DNA from: Elusimicrobiota bacterium
GTDB lineage: Bacteria > Elusimicrobiota > Elusimicrobia > 2-02-FULL-39-32
NCBI GenBank assembly: GCA_023249835.1
Contig: JAHFBY010000161.1
Span: forward strand, 1 to 5,437
Direction: 5' to 3'
DNA: 5,437 bases
Positions within the stretch are counted from its first letter, which is position 1. Each line of letters begins with the position of its first letter. Below the pieces are notes generated by a model. That model was given only the letters and a program-made list of their open reading frames with translations. It had not been told where the DNA came from and made no database searches. A program made the translations under genes and the position numbers. Below, one piece after another: positions 1 through 5,184 of the stretch.

Positions 1-916
1 TCGTAACCAGATGAACCCTGCCCGATTTGCTGTATTTGGATAATCGTAAAAACTTTGTCGGAGGCGTAATCTCCAAAGAACGCTTTTTTAGCGCTTGCGC
101 TATTTCTTCGTCTGTAACAATCGCTTCCCATTGGTAATGAGGAGAATTTTTGCAGTATTTGCAATGGACCGTACATAAATAGGGTTCTTTACGTCCGTCG
201 GTCCAGGCGTTTTGGGGTTCTTCTGTTTTACCGCCGCAGTTTGCGAAAAAGAAACAGTTGGCCGCGCGCTTATCGTAAATTAAAACCAAGTTGTTGGTAT
301 GTTCTATCGCTGAGTTTGTGACCGGACTCTCGGCATCTTTACCGCCGTAAACCTGGCAATGATCTTCATTGCAAAGGCTAAACCCGTCTCCGCTATGACG
401 GTTTAAATTCCTTAAAGCATAGGATCGGCTGACAATGGCTTGCGCTTCCATGGCCGCTAAAGGATATTCCAATCCAATCTCTTCGGTGAGAATACCTTTA
501 ATATAATTGTCCATCTCAACTTCGTTTATAACAGTTAAGAGGTCCTTGTCCTTTTGGCGGACTAATACAGCGTTCCGGTAAGGTTTGCCGTTGATTCGGA
601 TGGCAGACTCTTTATCAGCGGCAATAAAGCGCACCGGCAAATTCAGCACTTGGTTATCGATTTCAATACCGTTGCCTTTAGGTTCGATCAGTAATATTTT
701 GCGGCCAGACAAACTCTTTTTCTTGCCAGACTCTACTTCTTGGGCAAAATAATCTGACTCTGCTCCCAAATTAAAGCTGGGGATCCTTTGCAGTATGCCA
801 ATGCGCATGGTTGTCTCTAAAGGTTCAGCCAAAGAGGCAATAGAGCGCGGCAACGAAACTAAAGAAGCCAGAGTTAGGGCAAAACTCAAAGCCGCTCGGA
901 GAATAGATATTCGCAT
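1..916 (-). CDS. SpoIID/LytB-domain cell-wall protein, exported (3' part outside window)
   Basis: The reading frame starts at ATG 916 and stays open to the left edge, giving 305 visible residues without the C-terminus. Residues 1-30 look like a signal peptide (arginines at 2 and 7, a hydrophobic run to about 22, then SIASLA), so the product should act in the periplasm or at the wall. The SpoIID/LytB core spans about 105-265: NYIKGILTEEIG (138-148), where E146 aligns with the catalytic glutamate of SpoIID lytic transglycosylases; AMEAQAIVSRSYAL (155-168); the cysteine/histidine motif LCNEDHCQVYGG (181-192); and NCGGKTEE (226-233). Family members cleave glycan strands, often after removal of stem peptides; in non-sporulating bacteria the role is poorly defined. 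Extra cysteines at 221, 248, 252 and 255 are notable. M37 is a possible later start but would lose the signal peptide. No Shine-Dalgarno sequence precedes ATG 916. Family assignment is firm; substrate and role are inferred. Confidence 0.9.
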   Translation of the reverse strand, partial: MRISILRAALSFALTLASLVSLPRSIASLAEPLETTMRIGILQRIPSFNLGAESDYFAQEVESGKKKSLSGRKILLIEPKGNGIEIDNQVLNLPVRFIAADKESAIRINGKPYRNAVLVRQKDKDLLTVINEVEMDNYIKGILTEEIGLEYPLAAMEAQAIVSRSYALRNLNRHSGDGFSLCNEDHCQVYGGKDAESPVTNSAIEHTNNLVLIYDKRAANCFFFANCGGKTEEPQNAWTDGRKEPYLCTVHCKYCKNSPHYQWEAIVTDEEIAQALKKRSLEITPPTKFLRLSKYSKSGRVHLVT

Positions 917-938
917 AATTTTATTGATATTTGATACT

Positions 939-968
939 ATTTTATCATATTTTCCCTTTGCTTGACAA
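939..968 (-). promoter_or_regulatory. Predicted sigma-70-like promoter for the SpoIID-family gene
   Basis: On the minus strand a -35 box TTGTCA (968-963) is followed after 18 bases by TAAAAT (944-939). The -10 box is preceded by TG plus one base, as in extended -10 promoters. The expected start is near 932, which leaves a leader of only about 16 AT-rich bases before ATG 916, with no Shine-Dalgarno match. The -35 box overlaps that of the divergent plus-strand promoter. Confidence 0.6.
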
Positions 969-990
969 ACCCTTTTTTCTGTGTTATACC
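962..990 (+). promoter_or_regulatory. Predicted sigma-70-like promoter for the propeller/PorV operon
   Basis: A consensus -35 box TTGACA (962-967) is followed after exactly 17 bases by TATACC (985-990). The expected transcription start is near A997, so the leader before ATG 1009 would be about 12 bases, without a clear Shine-Dalgarno sequence. This placement argues against the upstream in-frame ATG at 931, which lies before the promoter. Confidence 0.65.
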
Positions 991-1008
991 ATACTTAGCC
1001 CGAGCACT

Positions 1009-2292
1009 ATGATTTTTAAAGCAAAACTAAAGGTTTTATCCCGGATTGCCGGTCTGTTGGCTGGTTGGGCCGCTATCATGCTCTCCTTTTCACCACTTCT
1101 ATTGGCTTCCTTAAAATTTCTCAATAGCGGGGTTTCTTCTGACTTGCATTCAGTTTACTTTGCGGATGAGTCCACCGGCGTTGTTGTCGGCGATTCCGGG
1201 CGAGTTCTTTTTACCGCGGATGCAGGCGTTTCCTGGACCGCGCAAACCAGCGGCACCAGCGCCGCTTTGCGCAGCGTACATTTCGTTAACTCTTCTACGG
1301 GCGTTGCCGTTGGCAACGATGGCGCCATTATTAAAACAACAAACTTCGGCAGCACTTGGACTGCGGTTAACAGCGCTGTAACCGAAATACTTTACAGCGT
1401 GTACCTGATTAACATTTCCAGCGCCTGGGCCGTTGGCGCTTCCGGCACGATCCTTAAATCAATGGACGGGGGCAATTCTTGGGTTAACGGCAAGGGCAAT
1501 GGGGTTCCTGTTTCCGGAATTGATTTAAAAAGCGTGTTTTTTATCAACTCTTCTACCGGCTGGGTATGCGGCAACTCCGGGAACGTTTGGATTACTCAAA
1601 ACGGCGGCGCAGACTGGTCGGCCTTAACCAGCGGAGTGTCAAATAATTTAAATTCCATTTTCTTCATTAACCGTTCCACCGGTTTCCTCGTTGGCAACAA
1701 CGGGGTGGTGATGATGTCCACCTCCAGCGGGAACACTTGGCAATCCATATACAGCACTTCTACCGATTATAACGCCGTGCACTTTGCCAGCACCGAAATT
1801 GGTCGCTTTGCCGGAGATTCGGGCGCGGTGGTCCAGTCTACCGATACCGGACGAACTTTTACGGTATTTAGAGCCACTACTTCCAAGGACCTTTATGACC
1901 TGTACTACCCCACCACTTTCGTTGGCTATTATGTGGGCGCGGGTGGCATTATTTTAAAAGAGTCCACGAGCTCGGTGGACAGCGCCAGCTCTGAGTTAGG
2001 CGTGCAGGACGGAAGTTTACGCGCCATCAACAACCTCTTTGACCCTTCTAAAAATGAGAGCACCACTATTGAATACGGTATTGTCAATACCGGCAACGTC
2101 TCCGTTCGCATCTATAGTTTACAGGGCCGGGAAGTGCGCACTATGGTTAACGAACAGAAAGTCGCGGGAGTTTACTCTGTCCTTTGGGATGGGCGCAACG
2201 ATACCGGAGAACTGGTCGCCAGCGGCATTTACCTGGTGCACATAGAAGCCGCAAAATTTTCGAAAACTCAAAAAATTGCGGTCGTTAAGTGA
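1009..2292 (+). CDS. Exported seven-bladed YCF48-like beta-propeller with FlgD-like C-terminal domain
   Basis: The protein has 427 residues from ATG 1009. Residues 1-33 form a signal peptide (K4, K6, K8, R12, then a hydrophobic run ending LLLA). Seven repeats of about 40 residues follow (46-322), each of the form L-x-S-V-x-F-x-N-x-S-T-G-x-x-V-G-x-x-G-x-I, usually ending in G-x-T-W, as in YCF48/HCF136 and BNR-type propellers. Residues 340-427 form an FlgD-like Ig fold: LFDPSKNESTTIEYG, VRIYSLQGREVRTM, GVYSVLWDGRND and SGIYLV, ending in KIAVVK. Such tails are common on exported proteins of FCB and candidate-phylum bacteria and resemble type IX secretion (T9SS) sorting domains, although this is not diagnostic. 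The gene heads an operon with a PorV/PorQ-like barrel four bases downstream. The in-frame ATG 931 is rejected because the predicted promoter lies after it. Architecture is clear; ligand and function are unknown. Photosystem assembly, the role of plant HCF136, is not implied. Confidence 0.85.
   Translation: MIFKAKLKVLSRIAGLLAGWAAIMLSFSPLLLASLKFLNSGVSSDLHSVYFADESTGVVVGDSGRVLFTADAGVSWTAQTSGTSAALRSVHFVNSSTGVAVGNDGAIIKTTNFGSTWTAVNSAVTEILYSVYLINISSAWAVGASGTILKSMDGGNSWVNGKGNGVPVSGIDLKSVFFINSSTGWVCGNSGNVWITQNGGADWSALTSGVSNNLNSIFFINRSTGFLVGNNGVVMMSTSSGNTWQSIYSTSTDYNAVHFASTEIGRFAGDSGAVVQSTDTGRTFTVFRATTSKDLYDLYYPTTFVGYYVGAGGIILKESTSSVDSASSELGVQDGSLRAINNLFDPSKNESTTIEYGIVNTGNVSVRIYSLQGREVRTMVNEQKVAGVYSVLWDGRNDTGELVASGIYLVHIEAAKFSKTQKIAVVK
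1108..1974 (+). repeat. Seven tandem propeller repeats within the exported protein
   Basis: At protein level the V-G-x-x-G signature occurs seven times: VGDSG (60-64), VGNDG (101-105), VGASG (142-146), CGNSG (187-191), VGNNG (228-232), AGDSG (268-272) and VGAGG (309-313). Spacing is 41, 41, 45, 41, 40 and 41 residues. At DNA level the copies have diverged, with only short stretches in common such as AACTCTTCTAC in blades 2 and 4. The repeat is therefore old and structural, not a recent tandem expansion. Blade 4 begins after a longer loop (GKGNGVPV, 161-168), and blades 6 and 7 are the most degenerate. Confidence 0.85.
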
Positions 2293-2296
2293 GGGC

Positions 2297-3481
2297 ATGA
2301 TAAATCACTCGAAAGCCTGGCGGCTGATTGCCGCCATCTACATTGCAATTGGCCAAGTTAATAGTTTGCGCGCCGGCACAGCGCAAACCGCGCCTGATTT
2401 TTTGCTGGAAATTATGAGCGCAAGGTTAGAAGGCTTGGGCGGCGTTACGGTTGTGGGCGCCAACGACACTTCAAGTTTGGACGGCAATCCCGCTGCTTTA
2501 AGCCAACTCACTAGACCTGAACTTAACTTTTTTTATGCCGCCACTCACGACACCAGCCGACACGGTTACTTTGCTTATGGACACCCCCTAGTTCAACGCG
2601 CTAATTTAAAACTGTCTTTGGCAACCGCTGTTCATTACTTTTCGGCCGGCAACATTGATATTAATTACGCGGACGGAACCACCCGTTCCTTTAACGCCGA
2701 AACCGGATACACCGCAATGTTTTGCCTGGGAATTCAGTTTTATAATTGGCTGGGTTTAGGCGTAACGCCCAAACTCATTCGTTCAACTTTAGTGGAACAG
2801 TTTGAAGCAAACGCCCAAGCCGCCGATCTTGGCGTTCTCCTTATCCCCTTTCCCCAGCTCTTTAGGCGCAAACTTTCTTTAGGCGCGTCCATGCGCAATC
2901 AAGGAACAAAATTAACTTATCGTTCGCAGCAGCAAGATTTGCCGAGCCTAAGCAGTTTTGGCGGATCCATCGAAGCTATGAAAAGTTCTGAACGCGGGAG
3001 TTTGCTGCTATTGGCGCAAGGAGAGACCTTGTTAGGCGAGAAAACCCGCTATCGTTTGGGCGGCGAATACTCTTTGGGTTTTGACCAGGGCGAACGGTCT
3101 ATTTTTTTCCGCGCGGGAACTCGCATTCAGTTTGACGATAAAGACTTTAGCCTGGGCGCAGGATTTCAGGAAAGAAGTTTTATTTTAGATTACGCTTTTA
3201 TCAACGCCACGGAACTGGAACGCACTCACCGTTTCAGCATCCTTTACCGGTTTGGCCGCGATCCCGAACTGCCGGAATATAAAACTTTAAGCACTGAACC
3301 GCAGTTGATGAACATACAAAAAGAAAAAGTAGAAAAAGAACAATTTAAAATGCTCAATCCTGACGGTACCGAAACGGACAAAGTTGATAAGAGCGCCCAA
3401 CCGCAACTGTTAAAGCCTGATGAGGAAAAAAAGAATAAAGAGTATTACCAGTTAATGGAGCCGGAAGATTACGAGCCTTAA
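2297..3481 (+). CDS. PorV/PorQ-like outer-membrane beta-barrel protein with charged repeated tail
   Basis: The protein has 394 residues from ATG 2297, four bases after the stop of the propeller gene, so the two are probably co-transcribed. Residues 1-29 look like a signal peptide (K6, R9, hydrophobic 10-19, then RAGTA). The mature N-terminus carries the PorV/PorQ-family signature: SARLEGLGG (41-49), DTSSLDGNPAAL (57-68). The middle shows alternating amphipathic strands typical of a barrel, for example LSLATAVHYF, CLGIQFYNWLGLGVTP and FSLGAGFQE, ending with HRFSILYRFG near 320. Residues 321-394 form a charged, non-barrel tail with four copies of a short motif. PorV-type proteins act in type IX secretion; other family members are barrels of unknown role, and a FadL-like transport role is also possible. 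The frame could open at TTG 2276, but ATG 2297 gives a better signal peptide. GAGGG at 2291-2295 is too close to ATG for a normal ribosome-binding site, so translational coupling is likely. Confidence 0.78.
   Translation: MINHSKAWRLIAAIYIAIGQVNSLRAGTAQTAPDFLLEIMSARLEGLGGVTVVGANDTSSLDGNPAALSQLTRPELNFFYAATHDTSRHGYFAYGHPLVQRANLKLSLATAVHYFSAGNIDINYADGTTRSFNAETGYTAMFCLGIQFYNWLGLGVTPKLIRSTLVEQFEANAQAADLGVLLIPFPQLFRRKLSLGASMRNQGTKLTYRSQQQDLPSLSSFGGSIEAMKSSERGSLLLLAQGETLLGEKTRYRLGGEYSLGFDQGERSIFFRAGTRIQFDDKDFSLGAGFQERSFILDYAFINATELERTHRFSILYRFGRDPELPEYKTLSTEPQLMNIQKEKVEKEQFKMLNPDGTETDKVDKSAQPQLLKPDEEKKNKEYYQLMEPEDYEP
3296..3478 (+). repeat. Four-copy QLMxPD-like motif in the C-terminal tail of the barrel protein
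   Basis: After the last predicted beta-strand the tail holds four related short motifs: QLMNIQ (336-341), KMLNPD (351-356), QLLKPD (370-375) and QLMEPE (385-390). They are spaced 15, 19 and 15 residues apart and separated by linkers rich in lysine, glutamate and aspartate. The pattern resembles a set of short linear binding motifs on a flexible arm, probably in the periplasm if the barrel ends as predicted. I do not recognise the motif. The binding role is inference. Confidence 0.55.
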
Positions 3482-3499
3482 GCTCCTAGTGGGAGTTAA
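3478..3499. terminator. Small hairpin between convergent genes, possible bidirectional terminator
   Basis: TTAA-G-CTCC (3478-3486) can pair with GGAG-TTAA (3492-3499) around a five-base loop, giving eight base pairs with one bulged G. The arms contain the end of the barrel gene's TAA (3479-3481) and of the ruvB TAA (3498-3496, minus strand). There is no T-tract on either side, so this is a weak candidate for an intrinsic terminator. It could simply limit read-through between the colliding operons. Confidence 0.35.
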
Positions 3500-4527
3500 A
3501 AGAGTTCTTCTTGCGCAGCTTTTATTTTTGAAAGCGGCAGGTTTAAATGTTTTAGGGCCAAAGTGTTCACTTTGCGGCCCATGCGCGTGCGGCTGATGAA
3601 CCCGATTTTTAGCAGGTAAGGTTCCACCATTTCTTCCAAAGTTTCTGATTCCTCATTTAAAGTGGCGGCGATCGCTTCTACCCCCACCGGACCTCCTTGG
3701 TGATGGTCAATAATTACGCTCAGGTATTTTCGGTCCAGTTCATCTAAACCCAAATCGTCCACGCCTTCAATTTTTAAGGATTCCAGTGCAGTGTCGCGGC
3801 GGATTTGTCCGTCCGACTTTACCGCGGCGTAGTCGCGCACGCGCCGCAAGAGCCGGTTAACCACGCGCGGCGTCCCGCGCGAACGGTTGGCCACTTCCAG
3901 CGCTGAGTCCTCGTCAATGGCCACGTTTAAAAGATTGGCCGAACGTTTAACGATCTGCACGAGGTCGGGCTGGTTATAGAAGTCTAGGTGATAGGAAAGG
4001 CCGAATCGTTCGCGCATGGGCGCGGACAAAAATCCCGCGCGCGTCGTGGCGCCGATTAGGGTAAAATGTTTGAGGTGAAAGTTGAGCGTGCGCGCGTGCG
4101 CCCCTTTGTCCACCACGAAATCAATCTTGTAGTCTTCCATGGCAGGATAGAGAAACTCTTCGACCACCGTGGGCAGGCGGTGAATTTCATCAATGAAGAG
4201 GATGTCCCCCTTTTGCAAATTCGTTAAAATCCCCATCAGGTCCGCGGAACGCTCCAAAGCGGGGCCCGAGGTGGTAAAAATTTTTGAATTGTACTCTTTG
4301 GCAATGATGTTGGCCAAGGTGGTTTTGCCCAGGCCCGGCGGGCCGTAGAACAAGATGTGTTCTAAGGGCTCGTCTCTCTGGCGGGCAGCGGCAAGCGAAA
4401 TGGAGAGCTTGTCCACCAAACTCTTCTGGCCGATGAACTCGCGCAAAGATTCCGGGCGCAGGCTCTTATTTATTTTTTCTTCTTCCGGAGAAATGGCTTT
4501 TCCGGAGACAAGGCGCTCTCTGCTCAT
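3496..4527 (-). CDS. ruvB: Holliday junction branch-migration ATPase RuvB
   Basis: RuvB is the hexameric AAA+ motor that, loaded by RuvA, pumps DNA through Holliday junctions in recombinational repair. The 343 residues match the usual family length. Visible motifs are SLRPESLREFIGQ (22-34), Walker A GPPGLGKTT (62-70), Walker B LFIDEIHR (110-117), sensor 1 GATTR (159-163), the arginine finger R174 in RERFG, sensor 2 RGTPRVVNRLLRR (217-229) and a C-terminal winged helix (about 275-335). The beta-hairpin that contacts RuvA reads KGAHARTLNFHLKHF (141-155), where most RuvB proteins have GPAARS and a PPF end. From memory this is closer to planctomycete-type RuvB. The start lies six bases after the ruvA stop with no Shine-Dalgarno match, suggesting translational coupling. 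All catalytic residues are present, so the protein should be active. Confidence 0.98.
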   Translation of the reverse strand: MSRERLVSGKAISPEEEKINKSLRPESLREFIGQKSLVDKLSISLAAARQRDEPLEHILFYGPPGLGKTTLANIIAKEYNSKIFTTSGPALERSADLMGILTNLQKGDILFIDEIHRLPTVVEEFLYPAMEDYKIDFVVDKGAHARTLNFHLKHFTLIGATTRAGFLSAPMRERFGLSYHLDFYNQPDLVQIVKRSANLLNVAIDEDSALEVANRSRGTPRVVNRLLRRVRDYAAVKSDGQIRRDTALESLKIEGVDDLGLDELDRKYLSVIIDHHQGGPVGVEAIAATLNEESETLEEMVEPYLLKIGFISRTRMGRKVNTLALKHLNLPLSKIKAAQEELF

Positions 4528-4533
4528 AAACGT

Positions 4534-5184
4534 TTAGGAAGCATTTTGAAATTTAAATATTTCAGCGATCATTTCCTCGGCGGACTTGACCTTAGGGTTT
4601 ATTTCCAAGGCATGCGCGATTAAACGCAGGGCCTCGCCCTCGTTGTAGCCCACTTGGTCGAGCACTTGCATCACTTCCCGCGAATAATCCGTTTCTCCCT
4701 CTACGGGCGCGGAGAGCGCGCCGCCTTCCATGTCGAGCGCAAACTTGCGCATGCGCCCGCGTAAAGTAGCCACCATCTTCTCAGCCGTCCGCCCGCCAAT
4801 GTGCGGCAGTTTTTTTAGCGTCGGGATGTCGTTGGATTCAATGGCCATGGCAATCTTCTGTATGGGCAGGGTGAGCGACCTTAAGGCAGTGCGGTAACCA
4901 ATACCTTCCACGCTCGTGTAAGCTAGAAAAAAATCCTTTTCAATCTTGCGTTTGAACCCCACCAAACGCATAAACTGGTTGCCGTGTCCGCTGGAACCTT
5001 CAATGTATTGGATGGTATGAAAAGTGTCCGCGTTTGGTTCGAGCCGACTTTCCGGCGTTATTTTTTTCTTATAGAGGTTGATTACGCTTGAAGGTACCAG
5101 TACCTCATAGGCAATCTCTCTCACCTGTAAAGTGACCGAGTTTTCGTTTACGTTCACCACTTCGCCGCTGATTTGGGTAATCAT
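4534..5184 (-). CDS. ruvA: Holliday junction DNA-binding protein RuvA, divergent type
   Basis: RuvA binds four-way junctions as a tetramer and loads RuvB. From ATG 5184 it has 216 residues, slightly longer than the usual 190-205. The N-terminus MITQISGEVV is the canonical start of the OB-fold domain (about 1-77). Two helix-hairpin-helix motifs follow, at 91-104 (SVEGIGYRTALRSL) and 126-142 (LPHIGGRTAEKMVATLR). After a flexible linker (151-165), the RuvB-binding domain III occupies about 166-212 (YSREVMQVLDQVGYNEGEA). Where E. coli RuvA has the acidic pin (VVREDAQLLYGF), this protein has an extended loop, IEGSSGHGNQFMRLVGF (61-77). To my recollection planctomycete RuvA has a similar form. The ATG overlaps the ruvC stop as ATGA. 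A longer frame to 5229 would add 15 residues that do not fit the family and would overlap ruvC further. Identity is firm; normal junction handling is not certain. Confidence 0.95.
   Translation of the reverse strand: MITQISGEVVNVNENSVTLQVREIAYEVLVPSSVINLYKKKITPESRLEPNADTFHTIQYIEGSSGHGNQFMRLVGFKRKIEKDFFLAYTSVEGIGYRTALRSLTLPIQKIAMAIESNDIPTLKKLPHIGGRTAEKMVATLRGRMRKFALDMEGGALSAPVEGETDYSREVMQVLDQVGYNEGEALRLIAHALEINPKVKSAEEMIAEIFKFQNAS

Noticed and set aside
1..916. SpoIID homology as evidence for endospore formation
   Set aside because: SpoIID/LytB domains are common in non-sporulating bacteria, and the outer-membrane barrel in the window argues against a typical monoderm spore-former.
931..1008. 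Longer start for the propeller protein at ATG 931
   Set aside because: It would put the first 26 codons across the predicted promoter, add a hydrophobic stretch ahead of a good signal peptide, and overlap the minus-strand -10 region. ATG 1009 fits promoter and signal peptide better.
1108..1974. YCF48 repeats as evidence for a photosynthetic organism
   Set aside because: The repeat type is widespread in exported proteins of non-photosynthetic bacteria, and nothing else here relates to photosystems. The FlgD-like tail points to a surface or secreted protein.
1155..2245. Several 60-73-codon frames on both strands inside the propeller gene, and one opposite ruvB (4355-4537)
   Set aside because: They lie wholly or almost wholly inside strong genes, resemble no family I know and have no start signals. 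They are shadows.
2276..2296. TTG start for the barrel protein, overlapping the propeller gene
   Set aside because: ATG 2297 is a better start codon, leaves a four-base gap and gives a typical signal peptide.
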